Source: PALSA-555 sp963731625 (GTDB lineage: Bacteria > Actinomycetota > Acidimicrobiia > IMCC26256 > PALSA-555). Taken from it: a DNA stretch of 64,000 nucleotides. The stretch's first letter is position 1. Each line of letters begins with the position of its first letter. The notes below the pieces were generated by a model that made no database searches, was not told where the DNA came from, and was given only the letters and a program-made list of their open reading frames with translations. Of this stretch, positions 44,224 through 52,258 are shown one piece after another. The position numbers were made by a program, and so were the translations under genes. The DNA lies in the NCBI GenBank assembly GCA_963731625.1, contig CAVSWH010000023.1:1-64000 (forward strand), written 5' to 3'.

Positions 44224-44308
44224 CCTGTTTGGGTTAGACGTCCCTTGGGCCGACGAGCAAGTCGGACTACCGCCAGCGCGGTCGCCGCATGGCTTACGCC
44301 CGCCCCGG

Positions 44309-45058
44309 GTGATGGGCCACGACAATGCGAAGGGTGCAGAGGAGCGATTACCGGTCGAGCTGGCCTTCTACTGTGTGGCCGTGCCCGGTGAGAACTCGCC
44401 CGCCGCGTCCGGTGGTGTTCGAGGGGAGCCTCGGGCACCGGTCGTGATCGTGCTGATCGGCGCGATGTGCTTGTTCTTCTTCATGCCCGACCAGTTGCTA
44501 CCGGGGCTTACCTGGCTCCTGCCCGCGACGCTCGGATGCTTCCTCGTCGCGTTGGTGGTCACCGATCCTGGCCGGATCGATCGCCGATCTGTTGGCGTCC
44601 ACAGGATCCGTCTGGGGCTCGTCGCGGTACTGGTGGTGGGATCAGCATGGGCAACCGTCAACCTGACGTCCGATCTCATTAGCGGCTCGACAAAGATCAA
44701 TCAATCCGCTTCATCGCTGCTCCGCGCTGGCGGGCTGGTGTGGCTCGGGCTCATCATCACTTTCTCTTTCCTCTACTGGGAGCTCGACCTCGGCGGGCCC
44801 GGCGAACGCGCTCACAAGAAGCGCCAGTTTCCAGACCTTGCGTTTCCCCCAGACCTCAGTCCGCAGATTTGCCCGCCCGGCTGGCATCCCGAGTACATCG
44901 ACTATCTCTATCTTGGAATGACTAACGCGCTCGCCTTCAGCCCCACCGACGTCATGCCGATCGCCCGATGGGCAAAGATGGCGATGGGCCTTCAATCAAT
45001 AACATCTCTCCTCGTCCTCGGCCTCGTCATTGCCCGCGCGGTCAACGTACTGAAATGA
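44309..45058 (+). CDS. DUF1345-like multi-pass membrane protein
   Basis: 249 aa from GTG at 44309 (ATG at 44312 is adjacent). Hydrophobic segments: VVIVLIGAMCLFFFMPDQLL, LTWLLPATLGCFLVALVV, IRLGLVAVLVVGSAWATV, LVWLGLIITFSFLYWEL. Then comes the segment EYIDYLYLGMTNALAFSPTDVMPIARWAKMAMGLQSITSLLVLGLVIARAVN, a signature of the DUF1345 type. The function is unknown. Confidence 0.85.
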   Translation: MMGHDNAKGAEERLPVELAFYCVAVPGENSPAASGGVRGEPRAPVVIVLIGAMCLFFFMPDQLLPGLTWLLPATLGCFLVALVVTDPGRIDRRSVGVHRIRLGLVAVLVVGSAWATVNLTSDLISGSTKINQSASSLLRAGGLVWLGLIITFSFLYWELDLGGPGERAHKKRQFPDLAFPPDLSPQICPPGWHPEYIDYLYLGMTNALAFSPTDVMPIARWAKMAMGLQSITSLLVLGLVIARAVNVLK

Positions 45059-45140
45059 AGCCGCTCCTGCGGTGCTCGCCGCGCGGTTGCGGGTCGGGAA
45101 GGCCGAGTGGCAGAGGTCGCGGGTCGATCCGGAGACACGG

Positions 45141-45169
45141 GACTCGCGGTTCCATAGACATCGCGAATC
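45141..45169. repeat. 27-bp palindrome family, copy 35
   Basis: Intact left arm, right arm atcgcgaatc, 9-nt loop, in a convergent gap. Confidence 0.8.
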
Positions 45170-45239
45170 AGGTTCGGTGAGCCTTCCCAGCGAATTAAAT
45201 GAGGGTGCCGCGGCCACACCCTTGTTCCGAACCCACGCG

Positions 45240-45656
45240 CTATTCGGAGCCGGAGACCTCCTCAGGCGCGTCTTCCGGTGACAGCGATATCTCGGAGCTT
45301 TCAGATCTGACCCGATGCGCGACGCGGTCGCGGACCCAATCAATGCTGTTGGTTGCGCCCATCTCCTTGGACCAACCGGCAAGGGCCTCGTCGACGACGG
45401 CGCGTTCCGGGATGGTTGCAAGGACCGTGACCACGACGTCCTCGGTGTGCATCGACTGCACGAAATCATCACCGATCCCGTCGCTGAAGATTGGCTCCAC
45501 CGGTGCGCCCATCACGTAGAGCTCGCCCGTGTCTTGGACCCAGCTGACTTCGAGGCGGTTACCGCTGTTGTCCGACCAGTCGCGCCCGTACTCAAACTCC
45601 TCGGAGGTCCGGCGGGTCGGGTTCTGGTCATAGAACTCTTCGATGTCCATCAGCAT
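45240..45656 (-). CDS. Acidic hypothetical protein
   Basis: 138 aa starting MLMDIEEFYDQNPTRRTSEEFEYGRDW. An alternating beta pattern follows (NRLEVSWVQDTGELYVMGAP, DVVVTVLATIPERAVVDEAL), then an acidic tail. Similar small proteins occur in actinomycetes without known function. The site aggagatg precedes the second Met (45650), so either Met could be used. Confidence 0.72.
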   Translation of the reverse strand: MLMDIEEFYDQNPTRRTSEEFEYGRDWSDNSGNRLEVSWVQDTGELYVMGAPVEPIFSDGIGDDFVQSMHTEDVVVTVLATIPERAVVDEALAGWSKEMGATNSIDWVRDRVAHRVRSESSEISLSPEDAPEEVSGSE

Positions 45657-45963
45657 CTCCTAAGTGCCCCTCGCAGGCAGACTAGCCAGCAGGCCAAAGG
45701 CGCTCTGGATAAGTCATCGCATCGTGAGAGCGTCGGCACGTTCGCTTATCAGGAAAGCGCGCGACGCAACGTGCGACGACCCCCCAAGCATGAACGTGAG
45801 GCTTGTCATACGCCGTCCCAGGCTCGGACAGTCGAAAACCGCGCCGCAACTCGTCCCGGGGGGTACGGTCAATTCGGACACGGTGGTTCGACTCGCGGGT
45901 TGGTATCAACCGCCGCGAAAACCCCGTGTCGACAAGCACCCGGACTGCAACCTTGGGAGTTGT
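45657..45963. other. Divergent gap
   Basis: 307 bp, with a possible highly eroded palindrome at 45890-45918 (left arm gactcgcggg, right part accgccgcg). No gene is supported; the promoter of the membrane gene at 45964 should lie here. Confidence 0.4.
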
Positions 45964-46368
45964 ATGAGTACGCAACCACAGCATCGGGGTACCGGCTGGA
46001 TCTTCATATCAGGGATCTTGCTGTTCCTCGCTGGTGCGAACATCTTCATCAACGGGCTGTTCGCTTTGCATGCCAACAGCACGATCCAGGCCAACGTGAA
46101 GAGCACGCTGCTCTTCAGCGGCAACAACCTCAACACCTGGGGATGGATCTACGTCATCGTCGGTGCATTTGTTGCGATAGCCGGCTTGGCCGTCTTCGCA
46201 CGGGCACAGTGGGCCGTCTACACCGGCATCGTGGCCGCGATGCTCGGGCTCTTCATGGCCTTCTTCTGGCTGTTCACCCCGTACTGGCCAGACGCGCTGA
46301 TCTCGATCCTGCTCTGCGGCCTCGTGATCCACGGCCTCGCAAGTTACGGAGTGGAAATTCCGAGCTAA
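45964..46368 (+). CDS. DUF7144-like four-helix membrane protein
   Basis: 134 aa. Four hydrophobic segments: GWIFISGILLFLAGANIFINGLFAL, WGWIYVIVGAFVAIAGLAVF, WAVYTGIVAAMLGLFMAFFWLF, and ALISILLCGLVIHGLASYG. The GWxFIxGxLLFLAGxxNxxxGL opening and the final helix are typical of small DUF7144-type actinobacterial membrane proteins. The function is unknown. The ATG at 45964 follows gggagttgt, a modest ribosome site. Confidence 0.85.
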   Translation: MSTQPQHRGTGWIFISGILLFLAGANIFINGLFALHANSTIQANVKSTLLFSGNNLNTWGWIYVIVGAFVAIAGLAVFARAQWAVYTGIVAAMLGLFMAFFWLFTPYWPDALISILLCGLVIHGLASYGVEIPS

Positions 46369-46411
46369 GCGTCAGCGAGCTTCGGCGGACAGACGTTTCG
46401 GCCGCTGCGCG

Positions 46412-46445
46412 AGGGGAGCCCGGGCCAGTCGGCTCGGGCTCCCCT
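46412..46445 (+). terminator. Strong hairpin downstream of the DUF7144-like gene
   Basis: An 11-bp perfect stem (aggggagcccg pairing with cgggctcccct) with a 12-nt loop, 44 bp beyond the stop at 46368. No T-run follows, so it would work as a Rho-assisted or hairpin-only terminator. Confidence 0.55.
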
Positions 46446-46553
46446 GCGCATTCAGGTGCTCAGCCCGATCCACCGTCACAAACCAGTCATGGTTGCGCGC
46501 CGAGCGATGTGCCGTACCCAGTCGGACATAGATGCCGGTGACTTCAATTGGGC

Positions 46554-46580
46554 GACTCCCGGACTTCGAGAGCGCGAGTC
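46554..46580. repeat. 27-bp palindrome family, copy 36
   Basis: Left arm gactcccgga and right arm agcgcgagtc, both partly changed. Confidence 0.75.
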
Positions 46581-46694
46581 GGAGCGCAGCGTGGCCGTCT
46601 GCCGTGGGGCCATCCGGTACTTCGCTCGCGCGGTACGAGGTTCGTGTTTCTGACCCCGCTGTCGCCCTGAGCGAACCGGCCGACCTCGGGTTGT

Positions 46695-46721
46695 GACTCG
46701 CGGTCTGCGAAACCGCGAGTC
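46695..46721. repeat. 27-bp palindrome family, copy 37 (perfect arms)
   Basis: Perfect arms with loop ctgcgaa. Confidence 0.92.
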
Positions 46722-46987
46722 GCATGGGCCCTGTCCAACGCGGGCGCGGCCCGATTGCTTAAGACGACTGGTGGCCACCCCACGGCAGGTCAACCCACCT
46801 TTGACCGCATGTTCAAGAGTCCGTGGCTGTGACGAGCCTCCGCCGCCGCATCCCGACTCTCGATCCCAACGGCTCGCGCTCTTGCTTGGGAGTCGGTTCG
46901 AGCCGAGCCAAGCCATCACAGCCCGCTGTTGCATGGAACGAGGCGTACCTGCGACGCTCGTCGACGCAAAGATGAGAGGGCGACCGT

Positions 46988-48466
46988 ATGCGCCGCTACA
47001 TCCTGAACGCGCTCATGCTTGCCTGCGTGTTGACGCTTTGTGCTGCGGGCCCTGCAGGGGCCAGCGGCGGCCAAGTGTCAACGTCGAGCGGCTCCCGAAT
47101 CAACGTGACCGGGGGACTGGTTGTCAGCCCGGGAGAGAGCGTTAGCGGCCCAGCCGTCTCGGTTGACGGGCCCGCAATCATCGCCGGCGAAGTGAAGAAC
47201 GACGTGTTCGTTGGGCGAGGAAACCTCACGATCACGGGCCACGTCACGGGCGATGCATTGGTCCTCGACGGCAACGCCACGATCAGCGGGCGAGTCGACG
47301 GCGACGTCACGGTGGTGCACGGGCGGGCGGTGATCCGTGCAGGCGGCAACGTTCGCGGCGACGTGGCATCCAGCACGCGACCCATTGCCGCACCCAATAC
47401 CGTCCACGGGGCCCTCAAGACACTCAACCTCTCCAGCATCTTCACGGGCTTCGTCGTCACGCTCCTCGCTCTGCTCTGGCTCGCCGTCACCATCTCGAGC
47501 GCCATCCTCGGGCTTCTCTTTGTCTTGCTGTTTCCGCGTGCCTCGGAAGCCACGGTTGCCGCCGGCCGCCGCTTCGGCGTCTCGCTACTGACGGGACTTC
47601 TCGTCGGCGTCATCGCTCCCATTGCGGGCGTCGCCGCCATCGCCACGGTGCTCGGCATCCCCCTGGGATTCGCAGTACTCGGCACCGTCGCCGTTCTTGC
47701 CCCGCTTGGTTATGTGGCGACGGCTGTGATCTTCGGTCGTCTGATGATCCGCGGGCCGGGCACGGGCGCCCGCCTCGGCGCGTTTGCTGCAGGGTTCGGG
47801 ATCCTGCGTTTCGCCGCACTCGTCCCGGGGCTCGGCTTCCTCGTCGGGCTACTCGCTGCCGCATACGGAATCGGTGCTCTCACTATCGCTGGGTGGCGTA
47901 GTGCTCACAGCGCACCGGAGCGTTCAGCCCCTGCAGCGGCACCCACCGCTAGTGCGGTCGCGCCGGCACCCGCGGCCGCGCCGAAGCCCCACGACGCGGC
48001 GACCACCGAGGCCGCAGGTCCCCGAAAGGTCACCGCCGCGGCGAAGACTCGGGCGACGCCACGCGCGCCGGCGAAGAAGCCCGCGGTGAAGAGGAAGGTC
48101 GTGAAGGCCAAGAAGGCACCGGCCCGGCGACGGGCGCCGGCGAAGAAGCCCGCGGTGAAGAGGAAGGTCGTGAAGGCCAAGAAGGCACCGGCCCCGCGAC
48201 GGGCGCCGGCGAAGAAGCCCGCGGTGAAGAGGAAGGTCGTGAAGGCCAAGAAGGCACCGGCCCCGCGACGGGCGCCGGCGAAGAAGCCCGCGGTGAAGAG
48301 GAAGGTCGTGAAGGCCAAGAAGGCACCGGCCCCGCGACGGGCGCCGGCGAAGAAGCCCGCGGTGAAGAGGAAGGTCGTGAAGGCCAAGAAGGCACCGGCC
48401 CCGCGACGGGCGCCGGCGAAGAAGCCCGCGGCGAAGAGGAAGGTCGTGAAGGCCAAGAAGGCGTAG
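46988..48466 (+). CDS. Exported bactofilin-like membrane protein with histone-H1-like Lys-rich tail
   Basis: 492 aa. The signal peptide ILNALMLACVLTLCAAGPAGA is followed by a right-handed beta-helix of bactofilin type (VSVDGPAIIAGEVKNDVFVG, LTITGHVTGDALVLDGNATISGRVDGDVTVVHGRAVI, about 45-130). Membrane helices occupy about 150-310 (FVVTLLALLWLAVTISSAILGLLFVLL and two further Gly/Ala-rich pairs). A Pro/Ala linker and six 23-residue basic repeats of the type RAPAKKPAVKRKVVKAKKA follow. The tail is histone H1-like. Coupling an exported adhesive helix to a nucleic-acid- or polyanion-binding tail is unusual. Confidence 0.88.
   Translation: MRRYILNALMLACVLTLCAAGPAGASGGQVSTSSGSRINVTGGLVVSPGESVSGPAVSVDGPAIIAGEVKNDVFVGRGNLTITGHVTGDALVLDGNATISGRVDGDVTVVHGRAVIRAGGNVRGDVASSTRPIAAPNTVHGALKTLNLSSIFTGFVVTLLALLWLAVTISSAILGLLFVLLFPRASEATVAAGRRFGVSLLTGLLVGVIAPIAGVAAIATVLGIPLGFAVLGTVAVLAPLGYVATAVIFGRLMIRGPGTGARLGAFAAGFGILRFAALVPGLGFLVGLLAAAYGIGALTIAGWRSAHSAPERSAPAAAPTASAVAPAPAAAPKPHDAATTEAAGPRKVTAAAKTRATPRAPAKKPAVKRKVVKAKKAPARRRAPAKKPAVKRKVVKAKKAPAPRRAPAKKPAVKRKVVKAKKAPAPRRAPAKKPAVKRKVVKAKKAPAPRRAPAKKPAVKRKVVKAKKAPAPRRAPAKKPAAKRKVVKAKKA
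48065..48466 (+). repeat. 69-bp tandem repeat encoding the Lys-rich tail
   Basis: Six direct copies with starts at 48065, 48134, 48203, 48272, 48341 and 48410, period 69 bp (23 codons), almost identical to each other. It encodes the AKKPAVKRKVVKAKKAP units. Copy number is likely to vary between strains. Confidence 0.95.
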
Positions 48467-48568
48467 GTGACGACGGACGGAGCGCGCCGACCGAGGTGGC
48501 AATTGGGCTGCCGCTGATGCGACCTCTACTGACGATCCGTGCGTATGGACGCTAAGCGGCCGGGATCG

Positions 48569-49111
48569 TCAGCGCGAAGCGGCCCGTTCTGAACGGCGCA
48601 ATGCCGCTCGCAGTTCGTCCTTCGACATCTTGGACCGACCTCGGAGATTTCGTCGCTGTGCTTCCACGTACAGCTCATCGAACGACGCATCTGCCGACTC
48701 GGTGAGCGCCTCGCTGCTCGAAAGGCCGGGCAGCAGTTCGGGTGGGGCGGGCTCGACGCGCATGCCCATCCCTGTCTGCTCGGAGAGGAGGTTGACGAGC
48801 GCGAGGATCGCCGTTGCGATCGCCACGATGAAGACAGTGAACACGGCGAACATGGCCAGAACGACGAGCCAACTCCAGATCGTCGTCGCGTGAAAGCTCG
48901 AGAAGCCGATCTGGTTCATCATGCCTTCAACCGCGGAGGTCATGCCCTTTGACAACAACCACGGCAAGAACGCGGCGAGAAAGAACACCAGGAAGAGGGT
49001 GCCGATAAAGGCCGTCATCACGCTGGCAGCCGAGACGACGTCGAAGCGGCGGACAACTTCGCCGGTGGGGTGCTCGACATCTTTCGTCAAGAAACTGACG
49101 CGGGAACGCAT
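48569..49111 (-). CDS. Membrane protein with DUF3566-like region and a Rho-N/SAP-like tail
   Basis: 180 aa. Two membrane segments: VMTAFIGTLFLVFFLAAFLPWLL and WSWLVVLAMFAVFTVFIVAIATAILALVNLL, in the DUF3566 arrangement. The C-terminus ASFDELYVEAQRRNLRGRSKMSKDELRAALRRSER is a Rho N-terminal/SAP-like helix-extended-helix motif, often nucleic-acid-binding. It is convergent with the bactofilin-like gene. Confidence 0.8.
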   Translation of the reverse strand: MRSRVSFLTKDVEHPTGEVVRRFDVVSAASVMTAFIGTLFLVFFLAAFLPWLLSKGMTSAVEGMMNQIGFSSFHATTIWSWLVVLAMFAVFTVFIVAIATAILALVNLLSEQTGMGMRVEPAPPELLPGLSSSEALTESADASFDELYVEAQRRNLRGRSKMSKDELRAALRRSERAASR

Positions 49112-49378
49112 TACGACGAGACTACTCAGCAGGGGTGGCGCCCGCCCAGTGGTCGCTCATCGGACTGGCGTCGCCACGGATGCACCGTTACTCAAGCAGT
49201 CGGTGCCGCTCGCTGAGGCGCTGCCGCGCACCCCGTTGGCCTTTGCGTGACCACCGCCGCATCGTCGGATCCCTGTACGCAGCTCTTCCAACCCGTCTCG
49301 CTTCGACGACGCGCCAACCAAGACATGCTGAACATCCTCACCGTCGCTGGCACTGCTCGATTGGGGCAGAATCGGGGC

Positions 49379-50023
49379 ATGGCACAACCTGGAACTGTCA
49401 GGTCGATCGAGGAGCTGCGCCAGATCTATCGATCCCCGTCCCAGGGCGCGCTCGACAAGGTGATCGACCGACTCGATGAACACTGCCGCACGTTCATCAA
49501 GCATTCCCCGTTCCTGGTTCTCGCGACGGCGGCCAGCGACGGTCGATGCGATGTTTCCCCGAAGGGCGGCCCGCCCGGGTTCGTGCAATTCATCGACGAT
49601 CACCACCTCGCGTTAGGCGATCTATCGGGCAATAATCGGCTCGACTCGATGCAGAACCTGCTTTCGAACCGCGGCGTGGCGATCATGTTCATGATTCCCG
49701 GGTTGGATGAAACCCTCCGGGTGAACGGAGAGGCGACGATCTCGACCGACCCGCAGCTTCGGGAACGATGTCGCGTCGAATCCAAGACGCCAAACGTCGT
49801 GATCACCATCGACGTCGCTGAGGCGTATATCCACTGCGCGAAGGCGTTCCGGCGCGGCGGGGTCTGGAGTCCGGACTCATGGCCCGAGGTTGCCGATATG
49901 CCAAGCGTCGCATGCATGCTGAGAGACCACGTCAATGCTCGCGGCGTCGACGCCGATCAACTCGAGGCTGCGTTGGAGGCGGACTACGACCGGACCCTGT
50001 GGGAACCCGGCGGGCGCGAATGA
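49379..50023 (+). CDS. PNPOx-family (MSMEG_1061-like) FMN-binding protein
   Basis: 214 aa from the ATG at 49379. Split-barrel features: HSPFLVLATAASDGRCDVSPKGGPPGFVQFIDDHHLALGDLSGNNRLDSMQNLLSNRGVAIMFMIPGLDETLRVNGEATI, and EAYIHCAKAFRRGGVW near the end. It is a pyridoxamine-phosphate-oxidase-like flavoprotein of the mycobacterial MSMEG_1061 type. The substrate is unknown. In-frame sequence upstream to 49247 lacks a good start. Confidence 0.92.
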   Translation: MAQPGTVRSIEELRQIYRSPSQGALDKVIDRLDEHCRTFIKHSPFLVLATAASDGRCDVSPKGGPPGFVQFIDDHHLALGDLSGNNRLDSMQNLLSNRGVAIMFMIPGLDETLRVNGEATISTDPQLRERCRVESKTPNVVITIDVAEAYIHCAKAFRRGGVWSPDSWPEVADMPSVACMLRDHVNARGVDADQLEAALEADYDRTLWEPGGRE

Positions 50024-50072
50024 GCCACAAATTCTCGGGCGGTCGCTGATCTCGCCTTGAGCGGCCAGCACG

Positions 50073-50099
50073 CGGTCCCGGTCTTGGAACTCGCGAGTC
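50073..50099. repeat. 27-bp palindrome family, copy 38 (doublet member 1)
   Basis: Eroded left arm and a right half aactcgcgagtc. First half of a 69-bp doublet with copy 39. Confidence 0.72.
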
Positions 50100-50114
50100 G
50101 GGTAGTCACTGAAT

Positions 50115-50141
50115 GACTCGCGGTCTGCTGGACCGCGAGTC
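50115..50141. repeat. 27-bp palindrome family, copy 39 (doublet member 2, perfect arms)
   Basis: Perfect arms with loop ctgctgg, starting 42 bp after member 1. Confidence 0.92.
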
Positions 50142-50194
50142 AGTGACTCCAGCCGGCAGTCCCTTCGCAGCCCGGAAGTGCTGCTCGTCCTCCC

Positions 50195-50587
50195 TTACCC
50201 GCCGGCTTTGCCCTCTAAGACCTGCCGTGCGGTGCCATCTGCGAGGGCGGTTTCGCCCAACCGGGTGGACGTGACCCGCGAGCCTCCGCCCTCCTGGACT
50301 CGGCGAAGAACCAGTCCAGCATTCTCGAGCCGCTGGATTCCCTCATTGACCGGCCCGAGTATCTGGAGCGGGTTGACGGACTTGGACGGATACGAGGACA
50401 TGAGCCATTTGCACACGTCTTGGACGCGAGCGCCGGAGTATCCGCGGTTCAGACCGTCGGGGCCGAAGGCGGGGAGAATCTCAGCCGCGAGGTCGTCGAC
50501 CGAGAGTCCCTCCAAGCGGTTGAGTTCGGCCTGGGCGTCGGCCTGTTGTGCGATCTGCTCTTCGCTCTTTCGAAACAACGGTGACAA
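50195..50587 (-). CDS. Winged-helix-like hypothetical protein
   Basis: 130 aa. It begins MSPLFRKSEEQIAQQADAQAELNRLEGLSVDDLAAEI, followed by SGARVQDVCKWLMSSYP and a possible winged-helix segment (ILGPVNEGIQRLENAGLVLRRVQEGGGSRVTSTRLGETAL). The last portion reads like the beta-wing of a MarR/PadR-type domain. No family was pinned down. Convergent with the PNPOx gene. Confidence 0.7.
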   Translation of the reverse strand: MSPLFRKSEEQIAQQADAQAELNRLEGLSVDDLAAEILPAFGPDGLNRGYSGARVQDVCKWLMSSYPSKSVNPLQILGPVNEGIQRLENAGLVLRRVQEGGGSRVTSTRLGETALADGTARQVLEGKAGG

Positions 50588-50713
50588 CCGGTTCCCTCCA
50601 GGCCGCCTCGCCGGTCGGCTGCGTGCCCTGAGGCCCAGGACAGTGCTCGTGGTCGAGTTCGACTCCGGTCAGACCTTAGGGCGCTGATCTACAGAGCTGT
50701 TCGTCCAAGCCGT

Positions 50714-50740
50714 GACTCGCGGTGAACGAAACGTCGAGTC
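50714..50740. repeat. 27-bp palindrome family, copy 40
   Basis: Intact left arm, right arm acgtcgagtc, in a divergent gap of 268 bp that contains nothing else recognised. Confidence 0.83.
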
Positions 50741-50855
50741 GCGTCCGACTTCTTGAGAGAGATGGGAAGAACACGGCACCTGCTAGTTTCCTGATGCCAC
50801 TGGAGCGGTGCTGATCGGCCGGTTGGGCATCGACCGATCGGCGAGGGAGCCGAGG

Positions 50856-51533
50856 ATGCAATACCGGCGTTGGTTCGGAGCGGTTATCGGAGTGGCAATT
50901 GCTGCAACGCTGGTCGAGCCGGCCGTTGCGAGCGCCGTGACGACGAGTCCCAAGGACACCGCGATCTTGCGGGCCGGGGTGATCGCGGCGACCGATGTGC
51001 CTCCAACTTGGACGGCCCACCAGCAGCCGGACCCGGGCACGAAGCAGTACAACGGCATCGCAGCCTGCAAACAGATGCGTAACGACCTTGTCGCTGCGAA
51101 CAAGACCACGCCGCGGGCACAATCACCGACGTTCGCCGACACGAGCGCATCGAGTGCGTTGCCGTCCCAAGCGACGGACGTGGTCTACGCATTCAAGAGC
51201 ACCGCAGCAGCCAAGGCCTATTTGGCCACCGACAAGGCCGCTGCGGCGCCCGAGTGTCTACAACAGGTATTCCAGAAGATGTTCGGCCAGGCGACGGTGA
51301 CATCGATCACGGACCAGCTGCAGGGCGTCGGCGACGACCACGTCGGCTTCGAGGTAGCGGTAACGGGCACGCAGAACGGCCAGCCCCTGACGCTCACCGC
51401 GGACGTCGTCGTCGTTCGCGTCGGCCGAGTCTTTGTCGGCTTCAATTTCTACGCCGAAGGGTCGCAAGCCCCGAGCGAAGGTCCAGCGATCGTGAACGCC
51501 GTCGTCGGCCGCGTGAAGGCCGTGCCCCAGTAG
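50856..51533 (+). CDS. Exported protein of unknown function
   Basis: 225 aa from the ATG at 50856. The signal peptide WFGAVIGVAIAATLVEPAVASA is followed by a PknH-sensor-like mixed alpha/beta domain (LRAGVIAATDVPPTWTAHQQP, CKQMRNDLVAANK, VVYAFKSTAAAKAYLATDKA, ADVVVVRVGRVFVGFNFYAEG). Two Cys residues (ACKQM, PECLQQ) could pair. Possibly a ligand-sensing or lipid-binding exported domain. Confidence 0.78.
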   Translation: MQYRRWFGAVIGVAIAATLVEPAVASAVTTSPKDTAILRAGVIAATDVPPTWTAHQQPDPGTKQYNGIAACKQMRNDLVAANKTTPRAQSPTFADTSASSALPSQATDVVYAFKSTAAAKAYLATDKAAAAPECLQQVFQKMFGQATVTSITDQLQGVGDDHVGFEVAVTGTQNGQPLTLTADVVVVRVGRVFVGFNFYAEGSQAPSEGPAIVNAVVGRVKAVPQ

Positions 51534-51592
51534 TGCATGCTCTTTAGGCTGCGTGATCCGGGCGAGCAGTCCGTCGTGAGTCTGATCGCCGA

Positions 51593-52024
51593 TCAGCGAC
51601 GCGGATAGAGGATCAACTGGGTGCAGCGGTAGGCCGCCATCGTCCGGTCTGTCGTCGCGTTCTGGACGCGGGCGTCCCACACCTGCGTGGTTGAACCGAG
51701 ATGCAGCGGCGTGGCGAGTCCCACGACCTCGTCATCCTCCTTGGCACTGGAGAAGAAGTTGGCCTTGGATTCGATGGTCGTGAAGCTGGCAGCATCGTCC
51801 GGCCAGTGCCGGCTGACACCGAACGCGCAGAGGGCATCCGCAATCCCGACGACTACCGGTGCCCACAAATAGCCAGTGCCTGCGATCAGTTCATGGCGGA
51901 CCTTGAGGCGAGCAGAGGTCTGCTCACCCTCGCCAACGATCTCGATTCCCAGAAGGCGCAGAAAGTTGTAGACGTCGTACGGCGGCGGCACGCCTCGCAC
52001 GGTAGTGCCGCGGCCCACCGACAA
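51593..52024 (-). CDS. PaaI-type hotdog-fold thioesterase
   Basis: 143 aa. Hotdog pattern: LRLLGIEIVGEGEQTSARLKVRHELIAGTGYLWAPVVVGIADALCAFGVSRHW (central helix with the GIADAxxAFG motif), SFTTIESKANFFSSAKEDDEVVGLATPLHLGSTTQVWDARVQN. The helix and strand order suits acyl-CoA thioesterases. The substrate is unknown. Confidence 0.88.
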   Translation of the reverse strand: MSVGRGTTVRGVPPPYDVYNFLRLLGIEIVGEGEQTSARLKVRHELIAGTGYLWAPVVVGIADALCAFGVSRHWPDDAASFTTIESKANFFSSAKEDDEVVGLATPLHLGSTTQVWDARVQNATTDRTMAAYRCTQLILYPRR

Positions 52025-52033
52025 CGAGAGCCC

Positions 52034-52060
52034 AGCTCGTGGTCTTGGAACTCGCGAATC
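52034..52060. repeat. 27-bp palindrome family, copy 41 (doublet member 1)
   Basis: Eroded left arm and a right half aactcgcgaatc. First half of the third 69-bp doublet. Confidence 0.68.
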
Positions 52061-52075
52061 GGATGATCACCGACT

Positions 52076-52102
52076 GACGCGCGGGTCGTTGAGCTGCGCG
52101 TC
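52076..52102. repeat. 27-bp palindrome family, copy 42 (doublet member 2, compensated arm change)
   Basis: Arms gacgcgcggg and gctgcgcgtc. The fourth pair from the outer end has changed from T-A to G-C on both sides, so the stem is kept. Confidence 0.78.
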
Positions 52103-52258
52103 AGAGAACTTGGGACCCGCTTCGGAGTCGCCATCGCGGCGACTCGCCAGCGCTGAGAATCGTCAGATCGAGATGTACCGGACCGCCGCGCCCGGCGACA
52201 GCCTCACCGCGATGCGCCGATTTGCGGAACTGGCGAGCACCGCGATGAGACTGGAGCC

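Larger units (their letters stand above)
43907..44308. other. Divergent gap with two palindromes
   Basis: 402 bp. It holds palindrome copies 33 and 34 and must contain promoters of both flanking genes. No gene is supported. Confidence 0.45.
46369..46987. other. Gene-free gap with hairpin and two palindromes
   Basis: 619 bp. It contains a strong hairpin at 46412-46445 and palindromes at 46554 and 46695. Open frames crossing it are Arg-rich and pass through the repeats, so none was accepted. The promoter for the bactofilin-like gene should lie near its right end. Confidence 0.5.

Noticed and set aside
46372..46725. Minus-strand open frame in the 46.4-46.7 kb gap
   Set aside because: It crosses a hairpin and two palindromes and is Arg-rich; no family or start signal.
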